The notes under the pieces were generated by a model, which saw nothing but the letters and a program-made list of their open reading frames with translations, searched no databases and was not told where the DNA came from. Of a stretch of DNA of 64,000 nt, positions 17,801 to 27,364 are shown piece after piece (position 1 is the first letter of the stretch; every line of letters starts with the position of its first letter). Origin of the DNA: Bacteroidetes bacterium HGW-Bacteroidetes-4 (GTDB lineage: Bacteria > Bacteroidota > Bacteroidia > Bacteroidales > SZUA-534); NCBI GenBank assembly GCA_002840905.1, contig PHDD01000016.1:1-64000 (forward strand), given 5' to 3'. A program made the translations under genes and the position numbers.

Positions 17801-20521
17801 TTAATAAGCGTTGTCGTACCAGCTTCGGTTTTTATTGTATTTTAAATCCTGTAATACTGATGCTTTAACTCCAATGGCAAAATTATAGCTCTGACGAGGG
17901 CCAAAAGGTATTAAACTTAGTGTAGCCACCCAACAATGCAAATCGCGACTTAAATTAAAACTGGTGTACGAAAAATCTTTGGCTTTAAAATCCCAGCCTG
18001 AGCGAAAACCTATTTTCCAAAGGGGTGTAAGGCTAAAATCGCCTGAGAAACTCATGTTTTGGGTTATTTCAGCCGTTTTCTTTGGTTTTGAATAACTTAG
18101 TGAATAATCGACACGCAGGTTCCATGGAATCTTAAAGTAATCGTAACCATAATATTCCGAGTGGTTGTGTGGGTGTTCATCAGGATTCCCTGTCATCGGC
18201 AAATCGTTTATCTCACCAGCAGGTGCCCCCAAATTCGAGTCTGAATCTTTACCTTTATCTTTTCCAAAAAGGGTATTTGAATTAAATGTCAACCCCGTAC
18301 TTGCTCTGGCTGAGGTTAAACGAAACAGTTGCCCCGGATTATGCTTTAAATGAAAAGTGTTAATGAGATTACCTGTAGAATCATCTAAAGCATAAAAGTT
18401 TCCAGTAGCCGACATATTGATACTTAATATTTTAAATAATGTAGTACGTGCCGAAATGTTCAGGGGAGCCCAGTTAAACTCTTCGGCGAGCATGTTGTAT
18501 GAGGTTGAAAAATTTAATGATTCCAGAATCTTAACTTTAGCATCGGTGCCGGTAGTATCTTTTTTATTGGCCACTTTCATTTCCACATTATTATTCAGCG
18601 AAAAACTAACTGAACCCGATTTTCCGGCACCGGGTATGCCCCCAATATTGTCGCTAAAGGGTGAATAATAAACCATTCGGCTGGTATCGGTATTGCTTGG
18701 ATCCAACTCATAATAGCCCCATTTTGCCTCCTGAAAATCGGGTCTGAAATTCATCGAAACTGAGGGAGTAGCCACATGTCTGATGGCTTTAAGGTATTTG
18801 TTTTTAAACTGAAACATCCCATAAAGAGTTGTTCCTAAACCCAAACTATAGCCATAGTCGTAGATATTATAAAAACCTTTTTCTTCACGGATTATAACCG
18901 TATCGAGCTTTCCCTCATCATTGTAAACGGCATCTTTATATTTAGCATTAAAGTACATTCGATCAGTGAAATTGATGCTTGGCGAAAGGTTAAAGTATTT
19001 CATTACTTTTAACGAGGTACTTATCGGAATGGAATGTTTAATACCATTCTTTAAGTAGTCTCTCACCTGAGGGGTAAATATCACAGAATCGTGGGCTGTT
19101 ACCCGGTTTTCGAAATTTCCTGTGTAGGTTATACCTATATTTTCGTACCATTTTGATTTTCCGGTACTGTTTTTACTGCGAAAAGGAAAAATACGGTTCA
19201 TATTCACCGTCATTTGTGGAAGTGTAAGATTAACGATGCTATCACGTGTATTTTGTGAATGCCGTAAACTCATCGACATACTGAAGGGTGTATTGGCGAA
19301 AGTTTTACGGTACGAGATGCTTGAGCTTGTAGTATTGGTCAGGTAATCTTCTGAGGTAGTGGAATTGTATTTTTGATTCCCCATGGAACTGAAGTTCACA
19401 CTGGCACTAAAGTTACTGTTGGGCCGTGCTTTGGCATCCTGGGCATGCGTCCATTGAATGCGGTATTCACTCGACTCATGGTAATTAAGCAATTCAGGTT
19501 CCCCAACCACTACTTTACTGTATTCCAGATTAACACTACCGTTAAACTTGTATCGGAGTTTGTATTTCGATTGCGCCCCAAGCAACCAGGTTCCTTTGGA
19601 ATAAACATCGCCTTTTAATGCCAAATCGAAAAAGTCGTTAAAAGCAAAATAATAACCTCCTTCGCGCAGGAAAAATCCCCGTGAATTCTCTTCTCCAAAT
19701 TTAGGTATTAGAAAACCAGATGCTTTTTCTTTGGTCGATGGGAAAAAACCAAAGGGAACCATTATGGGGTATAACGGAATATCTTCAATAACCAAAAATG
19801 AAAAACTGGCTACTATGGCCTTGTCGGGAATTACCTTTCCCTTTGAAAGCCATAAATAAAAGTGTGGATCTTCCAGTTCGCAGGTTGAGTATTTTCCGCG
19901 GTATAAATTAATAGCATTGGAGGGATCTTTTTTAGTTTCCTGACTGTGCAGGTATCCTTCTTCCTGTTCGGTATAAAGTCCTTTAATAAAACCTTTTTCA
20001 GTTTTCACGTTGTAGGTAAGCGACTTGGCTTGCATGGTTTCGTTTCCCTGAGTAAAAACCGGTTGTCCCTGTAAAACACCAGCTGAATCGACTACCCCTT
20101 CAGCATATAAGATGTTTTGTTCCATGTCCACCTCAATATAAGCAGCTTTCAGTTCAATATCCTCATATTTAATAGATGCATCACCAAATAAAAACACCTT
20201 TTTCCCATCGAGTGAATAAAGAGTTGAATCCTTAGCATTATAAATAACTTTATCTTTAAAAACCGGACTGGGTCGCTCGGGGTGTTTATTTTTATCGCGA
20301 TTGATACCAAATCCTGGATTACTCAGTTCGTAATCAGCATCAAGCGAATCATTCACCTGTTTTTCGACAGGTATTATCTGCTTCCTTACAATACTGTCTG
20401 GTGTTTGGCTGTAATAAATTGAATCCGAGTTATGTAATTCGTATTCAATTATTTGCCCATGGAGTATTGAACTATATATTAAAAGCAGTAGGATTGTTGT
20501 GCTTAGGCTTTTTGTTTTCAA
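17801..20521 (-). CDS. lptD: LptD-like outer-membrane LPS assembly protein
   Basis: 906 residues. A signal peptide (MKTKSLSTTILLLLIYSSILHG) leads to an OstA/LptA-like beta-jellyroll (VIYNAKDSTLYSLDGKKVFLFGDASIKYED is the region, about 90-120), then a long C-terminal beta-barrel with alternating aromatic strands ending in YNKNRSWYDNAY. LptD places lipopolysaccharide in the outer leaflet together with LptE. It diverges from the amidase gene across a 48-base promoter region, next to other envelope genes. Bacteroidota LptD is divergent, so the assignment rests on domain layout. Confidence 0.85.
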   Translation of the reverse strand: MKTKSLSTTILLLLIYSSILHGQIIEYELHNSDSIYYSQTPDSIVRKQIIPVEKQVNDSLDADYELSNPGFGINRDKNKHPERPSPVFKDKVIYNAKDSTLYSLDGKKVFLFGDASIKYEDIELKAAYIEVDMEQNILYAEGVVDSAGVLQGQPVFTQGNETMQAKSLTYNVKTEKGFIKGLYTEQEEGYLHSQETKKDPSNAINLYRGKYSTCELEDPHFYLWLSKGKVIPDKAIVASFSFLVIEDIPLYPIMVPFGFFPSTKEKASGFLIPKFGEENSRGFFLREGGYYFAFNDFFDLALKGDVYSKGTWLLGAQSKYKLRYKFNGSVNLEYSKVVVGEPELLNYHESSEYRIQWTHAQDAKARPNSNFSASVNFSSMGNQKYNSTTSEDYLTNTTSSSISYRKTFANTPFSMSMSLRHSQNTRDSIVNLTLPQMTVNMNRIFPFRSKNSTGKSKWYENIGITYTGNFENRVTAHDSVIFTPQVRDYLKNGIKHSIPISTSLKVMKYFNLSPSINFTDRMYFNAKYKDAVYNDEGKLDTVIIREEKGFYNIYDYGYSLGLGTTLYGMFQFKNKYLKAIRHVATPSVSMNFRPDFQEAKWGYYELDPSNTDTSRMVYYSPFSDNIGGIPGAGKSGSVSFSLNNNVEMKVANKKDTTGTDAKVKILESLNFSTSYNMLAEEFNWAPLNISARTTLFKILSINMSATGNFYALDDSTGNLINTFHLKHNPGQLFRLTSARASTGLTFNSNTLFGKDKGKDSDSNLGAPAGEINDLPMTGNPDEHPHNHSEYYGYDYFKIPWNLRVDYSLSYSKPKKTAEITQNMSFSGDFSLTPLWKIGFRSGWDFKAKDFSYTSFNLSRDLHCWVATLSLIPFGPRQSYNFAIGVKASVLQDLKYNKNRSWYDNAY

Positions 20522-20545
20522 ATCAGATATAATATGCTATTTTTG
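20511..20545 (+). promoter_or_regulatory. Bacteroidota-type promoter for the amidase gene
   Basis: TATTTTTG at 20538-20545 matches the -7 consensus TAnnTTTG exactly, with TTTG at 20511-20514 as a -33 element (23-base spacing, slightly long). It overlaps the upstream in-frame ATG at 20534, which supports translation from 20570 instead. Confidence 0.5.
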
Positions 20546-20569
20546 TACAATAATTTTAGAAATCGAAAA

Positions 20570-21697
20570 ATGCGCACCAAAACTAATGAATTTTTAAGGT
20601 TTTCGGGTACTATAAAAAGAAAAATTCTTTTAGTTGTTCTGCTTACTGCAGGCATTCCCTACATTCAGGGAAATGGTTCGGAACCCATAACAAAAAAGAA
20701 AATAGTTGTACTCGATGCAGGGCATGGAGGACAAGACACTGGTGCTCTGGGTAAAAAGTCGAAAGAAAAAGACATTGTTTTATCCATTACATTAAAAGTT
20801 GGTTCGTATATCGAAAAAAACTTACCTCAAGTAGAAGTAATTTATACCCGGAAAACCGATGTTTTTATTCCTCTGCACGAACGGGCAATGATTGCAAACA
20901 AGAATAATGCCGATATTTTTATTTCTATCCACGCCAACTCGAACCCAAGCAGTAAGCCATCTGGAACAGAGACGTTTGCCATGGGTTTACATAAAACACA
21001 AGGAAACCTCGAAGTAGCCAAAAAAGAGAATGCAGTAATTGTTTACGAGCAAGATTACAACGTAAAATACGAGGGATTCGATCCCAAATCGGCCGAATCG
21101 TACATTATTTTTTCGCTGATGCAAAATACCTATCTCGATCAAAGCTTACGCCTGGCCTCCTATGTTCAGGATGAATTCAGAGAAAAGGCCCAGCGTAAAG
21201 ACCGCGGTGTTAAACAAGCTGGTTTTTTGGTACTTTGGAACACTTCGATGCCAAGCATTTTAGTTGAAACGGGCTTTATTTCGCACGAACCGGAAGAAAA
21301 GTACCTGATGTCTGATAATGGGCAGGAATATCTTGCATCAGCCATCTATAGGGCTATTAAGCGTTATATTCTGGAACTGGAAGCAGATGAAAAAACTATG
21401 GATGCCTTATCCACTGCTAAAAAAACTGAGGCAAATACCAATAGCGAAGTCGAGTTTCGCGTTCAGATTACTTCCTCATCGAAGCAATTATCAATTGAAC
21501 ATCCTGTTTTTGTTGGGTATTCGAATATATTTGAATATTTTGAGAATGGTTTGTATAAATACGCTGTTGGAAAATTCAGCGATTACGAATCGGTAAAAAA
21601 ATACCAGGAAGAGTTAAAGCAAAATTTTCCGGGTGCTTTTATTGTAGCTTTTCAGAACAATCAAAAAATAGAACTAAAAAAAATCTTAGCAAACTAA
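20570..21697 (+). CDS. N-acetylmuramoyl-L-alanine amidase with C-terminal SPOR-like domain
   Basis: Zinc amidase (Amidase_3, AmiC type) that cuts the peptide from peptidoglycan. The start at 20570 gives a basic N-terminus and signal peptide (IKRKILLVVLLTAGIPYIQG); the ATG at 20534 lies inside the -7 box. Core motifs are VLDAGHGGQDTGA, LHERAMIANKNNADIFISIHAN and SILVETGFISH, supplying the zinc ligands and catalytic Glu. After a linker the last ~80 residues (FRVQITSSSK ... KYAVGKFSDYESVKKYQEEL ... GAFIVAF) look like a SPOR-type glycan-binding domain. The MCE gene follows 12 bases later and ends in a related domain. Confidence 0.92.
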   Translation: MRTKTNEFLRFSGTIKRKILLVVLLTAGIPYIQGNGSEPITKKKIVVLDAGHGGQDTGALGKKSKEKDIVLSITLKVGSYIEKNLPQVEVIYTRKTDVFIPLHERAMIANKNNADIFISIHANSNPSSKPSGTETFAMGLHKTQGNLEVAKKENAVIVYEQDYNVKYEGFDPKSAESYIIFSLMQNTYLDQSLRLASYVQDEFREKAQRKDRGVKQAGFLVLWNTSMPSILVETGFISHEPEEKYLMSDNGQEYLASAIYRAIKRYILELEADEKTMDALSTAKKTEANTNSEVEFRVQITSSSKQLSIEHPVFVGYSNIFEYFENGLYKYAVGKFSDYESVKKYQEELKQNFPGAFIVAFQNNQKIELKKILAN

Positions 21698-21709
21698 AAA
21701 ATTACAACC

Positions 21710-22954
21710 TTGAAACGGAGTACATATATTAAAATAGGAGTCGTAATAAGTTTATCGATAATAGCCCTGATTTGGGGATTAAATTTCCTAAAAGGTAAAG
21801 GAGCTTTTACCAACGACCATCAATTTCGTGTGGTTTACGAGCGCATCGACGGGCTTGAAATAACCAATCCGGTGCTGATAAATGGATATAAAGTGGGTCA
21901 GGTTCGCGACATTCACTTTTTACCCAATTTATCGGGTAAACTGGTTGTGGTGGTTGCCATTAAACCTGAAATACTACTTCCCAAAGGAACCATTGCCCGG
22001 ATTTATTCCAGCGATTTAATGGGAACCAAAGCCATTGAACTCATTTTAGGGAAAGAAGCAAAACAATTGCAGGTTCCTGGCGATACACTCATTGCCGATT
22101 TTGAAGGAAGTTTGCAGGAATTGGTCAGCATTCAGATGCTTCCACTTAAAAACAAAGCTGAAAACCTGATGAAAGAAATGGAAGACGCCATTGAAATTGT
22201 AAAATACATTTTTAACGAAGAAACCCGAAACGACATTACCAGCAGTTTTAAAAATATAAAATCAACTTTTGCCCATCTCGAAAAGTCATCGTCGAATCTC
22301 GACTCCATCGTTTCTGATGGTAAAACCCGAATTGATAATATTTTAATTTATACCGAATCAATTACAAAAAATCTGGAAGCCCACAATAAGGATTTGGCAA
22401 ATGCCATGCACAACATTTCAAACATCAGCGATTCGTTGGCACAGGCAAATCTGAAACAAACTTTATTGGCTACACACAGTGTAATAAATCAATTGGATGA
22501 AATTACCCGAAAAATAAACAGCCGCGAAGGAACCCTGGGCTTATTACTGAACAACGATACCTTGTACCAGAACCTTGAAGATGTGTCGTACAATTTAAAT
22601 CGCCTGGTTGAAGATTTGCGTTTGAATCCCAAACGTTACGTGCAATTTTCGGCATTTAACCTGGGAAAGACGGTTTATGTTGATCAAGACCAAAGTGATA
22701 CCCGTGGTAAAAAAGAAAAAATTGTATATAAAATTCAAATTCACACTTCAACCGAACCAATTGCACTTAAAGCAGAAAATTTTAAAGGGTACAAAAATGT
22801 AGACGAAGTTTTAGTCGATGGCGTATATATTTACTTATTGGGAAACAAAAAGAATTTGGAAAGTGCCCGTCATTTTTTAAAAGAAGTTTCCAGCGACTAT
22901 CCTGAAGCATTTATTGTTGAAATTAAGGAACGAAGCTACACTCCGGTTAATTAA
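21710..22954 (+). CDS. MlaD-like MCE-domain lipid transport protein with SPOR-like tail
   Basis: 414 residues. One N-terminal membrane helix (IGVVISLSIIALIWGLNFL) anchors a single MCE domain (FRVVYERIDGLEITNPVLI ... VVVAIKPEILLPKGTIARI), the substrate-binding unit of phospholipid/ABC (Mla, Mce) systems between inner and outer membrane. A coiled-coil region follows (about 140-300). The last ~75 residues (VYKIQIHTSTEPI ... DGVYIYLLGNKKNLESARHFLKEV ... EAFIVEI) resemble a SPOR domain, an unusual addition for an MCE protein. It forms a two-gene unit with the amidase; the ATPase and permease partners are not in the window. Confidence 0.88.
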   Translation: MKRSTYIKIGVVISLSIIALIWGLNFLKGKGAFTNDHQFRVVYERIDGLEITNPVLINGYKVGQVRDIHFLPNLSGKLVVVVAIKPEILLPKGTIARIYSSDLMGTKAIELILGKEAKQLQVPGDTLIADFEGSLQELVSIQMLPLKNKAENLMKEMEDAIEIVKYIFNEETRNDITSSFKNIKSTFAHLEKSSSNLDSIVSDGKTRIDNILIYTESITKNLEAHNKDLANAMHNISNISDSLAQANLKQTLLATHSVINQLDEITRKINSREGTLGLLLNNDTLYQNLEDVSYNLNRLVEDLRLNPKRYVQFSAFNLGKTVYVDQDQSDTRGKKEKIVYKIQIHTSTEPIALKAENFKGYKNVDEVLVDGVYIYLLGNKKNLESARHFLKEVSSDYPEAFIVEIKERSYTPVN

Positions 22955-22987
22955 CATTTTTCTTAACAATAAAGCCTATAAGTTTTT

Positions 22988-23006
22988 TTAACTCATAGTG
23001 AGTTAA
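22988..23006. promoter_or_regulatory. 19-bp palindrome upstream of dnaA
   Basis: TTAACTCATAGTGAGTTAA is symmetric around its three central bases, with no T-run after it, so it looks like a protein-binding site rather than a terminator. It lies 209 bases before the dnaA start in a very AT-rich 260-base spacer. Confidence 0.4.
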
Positions 23007-23214
23007 CATTCAGTTAATTGGAATAATTGTTGTTGTATTTGCCTAATTATCAGTATTTTAAAAAAAATAAAAATATTTTTTTTCCTAATAAATTGAAAGA
23101 GAAACCCATATAAAACTTTTTAGAAAGTCAATAGCATTTTGATTTTTTTTTTACTTTTTTTTTCACAAAATTGCTTTCCGATTTAGGGGAATCAAAAAAA
23201 ATAACATTTAACCA

Positions 23215-24642
23215 ATGAATAAAGATTACCACCAGGTTTGGAGCAATTGTTTACGTGTAATTAAAGACAATGTTCCAGCTATAAGTTTTCGAACGTGGTT
23301 TGAGCCCATTGTTCCTATTAGAGTTGACAAAAATGTGTTAACCATTCAGGTACCCAGTCCGTTTTTTTACGAATACCTTGAAGAACAATACATTGACATA
23401 TTGAGACGCACCCTGCGCAATGAATTGGGTGAAAATGCCAAATTAGAGTACAGTGTTATTATGGAAAATAATGTATACTCAAACAATACACCTTATACCG
23501 TTAAATTACCAACAAACGATCGTCGGGAATTAAGCAACAAACCCCTATCCTTGCCTCTCGACGAACAAAAAACCATAAAAAATCCGTTTATAATACCCGG
23601 CATTCAAAAATTGCATATCGACCCGCAACTAAACCCATCAAATAACTTTAATAATTTTGTTGAAGGTGAATGCAACCGACTTGCCCGTTCGGCTGGTTAT
23701 GCAGTAGCCAACAATCCGGGAAAAACGGCTTTTAATCCTTTATTTTTATATGGATCTTCGGGATTGGGAAAATCGCATTTGGCTCAAGCCATTGGAATCG
23801 AAGTAAAAGAAAAATATCCCGAGAAGGTTGTGCTTTATGTAAATGGAAATAAATTCCATACCCAATTTGTAGAGGCGATACTAAACAATAATCGTAACGA
23901 TTTTGTGCACTTCTATCAGATGATTGATGTATTAATTATTGATGATGTGCATGAGTTTGCCGGAAAAGAAAAAACACAGGATATTTTCTTCCATATTTTT
24001 AATCACTTGCATCAGAATAGCAAACAATTGATACTTACTTCCGACAAATCGCCTGTCGATTTACAGGGAATGGAACAGCGCCTGTTATCGCGCTTTAAAT
24101 GGGGGCTTTCAGCCGATTTGCAGATACCTGATTATGAAACAAGGATTGCCATCTTAAAACAAAAAGTTTATAACGACGGTATTGAACTCACCGATGAAGT
24201 AGTTGAATACATTTCGTCGCACATTACCACAAATATTCGTGAGCTTGAAGGAGCGCTGATTTCGTTACTGGCTCAGAGTACCCTGAATAAAAAAGAAATT
24301 ACCATCGATTTAGCCCGCAAAATGATTGATCGCCTGGTGAAAAACACCAAACGCGAAATCTCTATCGACTACATTCAAAAAGTTGTTTGCGACTATTTTA
24401 ACATGCCGCCTGAGATTATTAACTCCAAAACCCGCAAACGCGAAATTGTTCAGGCCCGCCAAATTGCTATGTTTTTTGCTAAAAGTCTAACCAAGTCATC
24501 GCTGGCTACCATTGGCAGCCAGATTGGAGGAAAAGATCACGCAACCGTGCTTCATGCCTGTAAGACGGTGAATAACCTGATAGACACAGATAAACGTTTC
24601 CGTGGGTTTATTGATGAAATAGAAAAGAAATTAAAAATATAA
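23215..24642 (+). CDS. dnaA: Chromosomal replication initiator DnaA
   Basis: 475 residues in the four-domain DnaA layout: N-terminal domain I (VWSNCLRVIKDNVPAISFRTWF), a linker, the AAA+ domain with FLYGSSGLGKSHLAQAIG (Walker A), LIIDDVHEF (Walker B) and MEQRLLSRFKWGL (Arg finger region), and domain IV with IGGKDHATVLHACKTV binding DnaA boxes. Starts replication at oriC. dnaN and gyrB, often neighbours elsewhere, are absent. The upstream spacer holds only one DnaA-box-like TTTTTCACA (23159-23167). Confidence 0.97.
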   Translation: MNKDYHQVWSNCLRVIKDNVPAISFRTWFEPIVPIRVDKNVLTIQVPSPFFYEYLEEQYIDILRRTLRNELGENAKLEYSVIMENNVYSNNTPYTVKLPTNDRRELSNKPLSLPLDEQKTIKNPFIIPGIQKLHIDPQLNPSNNFNNFVEGECNRLARSAGYAVANNPGKTAFNPLFLYGSSGLGKSHLAQAIGIEVKEKYPEKVVLYVNGNKFHTQFVEAILNNNRNDFVHFYQMIDVLIIDDVHEFAGKEKTQDIFFHIFNHLHQNSKQLILTSDKSPVDLQGMEQRLLSRFKWGLSADLQIPDYETRIAILKQKVYNDGIELTDEVVEYISSHITTNIRELEGALISLLAQSTLNKKEITIDLARKMIDRLVKNTKREISIDYIQKVVCDYFNMPPEIINSKTRKREIVQARQIAMFFAKSLTKSSLATIGSQIGGKDHATVLHACKTVNNLIDTDKRFRGFIDEIEKKLKI

Positions 24643-24656
24643 ACTGCATTTAGCGA

Positions 24657-24685
24657 AAAGCTGCTTTTTTAAAGCAGCTTTTTTT
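24657..24685 (+). terminator. Terminator after dnaA
   Basis: AAAGCTGCTTT and AAAGCAGCTTT (24657-24667 and 24671-24681) form an 11-bp stem with a 3-base loop followed by Ts, 15 bases after the dnaA stop. Confidence 0.88.
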
Positions 24686-24724
24686 GATTTTGTTTTTACC
24701 CTTTTTTCTGAGCGTTGAATTTAC

Positions 24725-24732
24725 TACTTTTG
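24725..24732 (+). promoter_or_regulatory. Possible -7 box for the LysM gene
   Basis: TACTTTTG matches TAnnTTTG exactly. No TTTG at the expected -33 spacing. It would give a leader of about 130 bases before the start at 24870. Confidence 0.3.
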
Positions 24733-24869
24733 CTTCCTGTATTTAGCTTTTGGCTCATAAACCAAAACTTTTATCCTTTTTTGATTATTTTAACAGCCAC
24801 ATATTTTTATACCAACTGCTTAAATAAATCGTAATTGTTTAGTAGAAATTAATTGTAGAAAACAGATAC

Positions 24870-27014
24870 ATGAAAGCAATACTGGCCTTATTGATATTCT
24901 TATTTAGTTTTGGAGCGCTTCAGCAAACTTTTTCTCAGGATGTTCAGGTTAATCGCTCAAACAATAAAGTAAGTCTTGGCGGAAAACCTTATTATATTCA
25001 CATTGTGCGCAAAGGAGAAACGTTGTTTGCCATAAGCCAGGCCTATCAGGTTCCGATTGATTCCTTAAAAAAAGACAACCTGCACCTTACCAACGATATT
25101 AAAGTAAATCAATACATTAAAATCAGGATTCAGGAAGTAAAAAAAGCACCGGAACAATCTTTTACCTATCACAAAGTTGCAAAAGGCGATACTCCTTTTA
25201 ATATAAGCAGAAAATACCAGCTTTCTATCGATGAACTCTACCAACACAATCCGGATGCAAAACTTGGAATTCGCATTGGCGAATTACTAAAAATACCTGT
25301 AAATAAGGCTATATCTGTTGTAAGCGACACGTTGGATAATGAGCCTACAGTGAGTTCTCAAGCCATTTCAAACGACACTTCGTTTATAACGCATGTGGTA
25401 AAACGAAAACAAACCAAATTTGGCATTTCGGCCAGTTATAAAATTAGCATAGAGGAACTTGAATCGGCAAACCCGGGTTTAAAAGATCGGATGATTCAGC
25501 CGGGAGAATTATTAAAAATTCCACAAACTAAGAGTGAACTACTTGAAAATGAAGATTTTGTTTTTCACAAAGTCGCAAAACAGGAAACACTTTTTGGACT
25601 GGCTAAAAAGTACGACCTAAAAGAACGTCATTTAATAAAAGCAAATCCTTTTCTTAAAGAACGGGGTTTGCAGGAAGGCGATTTACTTAAAATAGAACGA
25701 AATCCGAAGGCCGATTCCTTAAGTATGGCCTCGTTTACACCAGACACCATAGTTCAGAAAAAACAAAGACCACAAGAAACAGTTATTCAAAAAGACAGTC
25801 TTATCCGACAAATTTGTCCAATACCGGAGCCCGATACACTGACTAATTATAAAGTAGCATTATTTTTACCGCTTTACCTGAATATTAACGACACACTCGG
25901 AAAATTTTTCGATATTATAACAAAAGATGTCGATGGAAATGAAATACTTGAGTCGGTAATGCGAAACGGAAAAATTGAAGATAAAATCTATCCCCGCTCA
26001 AAAATATTTCTGGAATTTTATCAGGGCGCTTTGTTGGCTTTAAGAGATCTAAAAGAACTTGGCATTTCACTCGAGGTACATGTTGTCGACACCCGGAACG
26101 ATAGTCTTTATATGGCCGAATTGTTAAAAACGCGCGATTATAGCGACTTTAATCTGTTTATTGGGCCCGTATTTGGTGAGTTGTTGAGTTTGGTAGGCGA
26201 TTATGCCTGGGAGCATCAAATAAATATTGTTTCTCCACTATCCATAAAAAGTGGTTTTATTGATCATAATCCCTATGCTTTCCAGGTTTCACCCCCATTC
26301 AATGTGCAAATGCTACATGCTTCAGAGTTTTTAAATAATTTTGATATTAAAAACTATATTGTAATACACGACGGAAATAATCTGGATCAGGAATATATTT
26401 CCTATTTCAAAGAGCAGTTGTTTTCACAAATGAACGAATCAAATATCGATCAGATTAAGTACAACGAGGTTTTTTACTACGATGCCCAGGATAGCGTACT
26501 TAAATCGGTATTTACGCCCGGAATGGAAAATATTGTTATTGTACCCTCAAGCAGTCAGGCTTTTGTAACCGATGTGATGGGAAAACTAAACGGCTATTCG
26601 TACGAATTTAATATTACAACCTTTGGACAACCCCGGTGGGTCAGGTTTGAGAATATTGAACTCGATAACTTTCATAATACACATACCCATATTTTTTCCA
26701 ATTCGTATATTGATTACGGAAATCGAAATGTCATAAATTTTGTGACTGAATACCGGAAGCAATTCAGTGCCGAACCTGATAAATATGCTTTTCAAGGCTA
26801 TGATATCACCAAATATTTTTGTCAGGCTTTAAACCTTTACGGACACGATTTCAGGAAATGCGTTCACCAATACCGGCCAGAGCTTTTGCAGACCCGTTTG
26901 TATTTTGTTCCGTATTCTGAACAAGGAGGGTATCAAAACACTGCTATTTACATCTTAGCTTACACAAAAGATTACCGGTTGATAAAGGCAGCTTCCTATC
27001 CTTCAGGTTTTTAG
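24870..27014 (+). CDS. LysM repeat protein with receptor-type ligand-binding domain
   Basis: 714 residues. A signal peptide (MKAILALLIFLFSFGALQQTFS) precedes four LysM repeats at roughly 40-300, each with the pattern HxVxKxxTxFxISxxY ... GxLLKIP, which bind peptidoglycan. From about 330 onwards the chain resembles a type-1 periplasmic ligand-binding protein (KVALFLPLYL ... FLEFYQGALLALRDLKELGI ... LFIGPVFGELLSLVGDYAW ... NIVSPLS). This fusion is common in Bacteroidota; its ligand is unknown. A cell-wall-linked sensor or scaffold is the simplest inference. Single gene, with its own leader. Confidence 0.85.
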   Translation: MKAILALLIFLFSFGALQQTFSQDVQVNRSNNKVSLGGKPYYIHIVRKGETLFAISQAYQVPIDSLKKDNLHLTNDIKVNQYIKIRIQEVKKAPEQSFTYHKVAKGDTPFNISRKYQLSIDELYQHNPDAKLGIRIGELLKIPVNKAISVVSDTLDNEPTVSSQAISNDTSFITHVVKRKQTKFGISASYKISIEELESANPGLKDRMIQPGELLKIPQTKSELLENEDFVFHKVAKQETLFGLAKKYDLKERHLIKANPFLKERGLQEGDLLKIERNPKADSLSMASFTPDTIVQKKQRPQETVIQKDSLIRQICPIPEPDTLTNYKVALFLPLYLNINDTLGKFFDIITKDVDGNEILESVMRNGKIEDKIYPRSKIFLEFYQGALLALRDLKELGISLEVHVVDTRNDSLYMAELLKTRDYSDFNLFIGPVFGELLSLVGDYAWEHQINIVSPLSIKSGFIDHNPYAFQVSPPFNVQMLHASEFLNNFDIKNYIVIHDGNNLDQEYISYFKEQLFSQMNESNIDQIKYNEVFYYDAQDSVLKSVFTPGMENIVIVPSSSQAFVTDVMGKLNGYSYEFNITTFGQPRWVRFENIELDNFHNTHTHIFSNSYIDYGNRNVINFVTEYRKQFSAEPDKYAFQGYDITKYFCQALNLYGHDFRKCVHQYRPELLQTRLYFVPYSEQGGYQNTAIYILAYTKDYRLIKAASYPSGF

Positions 27015-27350
27015 TGTAAAATAGGCCTCGAATAAACGCATAATTAGACTTTATTGGCAGCATCAAACCTATTGTTTAATTTTGTAGTGTGATTTTTTCT
27101 GCACCAAAGAATCCCTTATATATAGCTAATAAACAGCTTATTAATCATGAATATCAGCTTTTAGAAGCGGCTGGACATAAAAAGATTGACTCCGGCCTTT
27201 AAATATTTCAGTAAAAATAAGGTTTTACAATGCAAAATTTTAAAATAGGCACAATGCCAATAATTGGGTAAAGAAAAATGATAATCAGGGTAAGGTGCAA
27301 TAAAAAGAGCGATTGATAACATATGTAAACACACAAATTTTTTTAAGCAT
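27015..27350. other. AT-rich intergenic region
   Basis: It lies between the LysM gene and the convergent pyrD. No gene, hairpin terminator or repeat stands out, apart from an ACATATGT at 27320-27327 that resembles the operator-like palindrome at 27351. Confidence 0.35.
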
Positions 27351-27362
27351 TTACATTTGTAA
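27351..27362. promoter_or_regulatory. TTACATTTGTAA palindrome downstream of pyrD
   Basis: TTACATTTGTAA, identical to one of the copies upstream of the XRE regulator (29036-29047). It begins two bases beyond the pyrD stop. Probably a further binding site of the same regulator, though here it is not upstream of any gene. Confidence 0.4.
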
Positions 27363-27364
27363 TA

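Noticed and set aside
22955-23214. oriC upstream of dnaA
   Set aside because: AT-rich, but only one DnaA-box-like sequence (TTTTTCACA) was found; a cluster would be needed.
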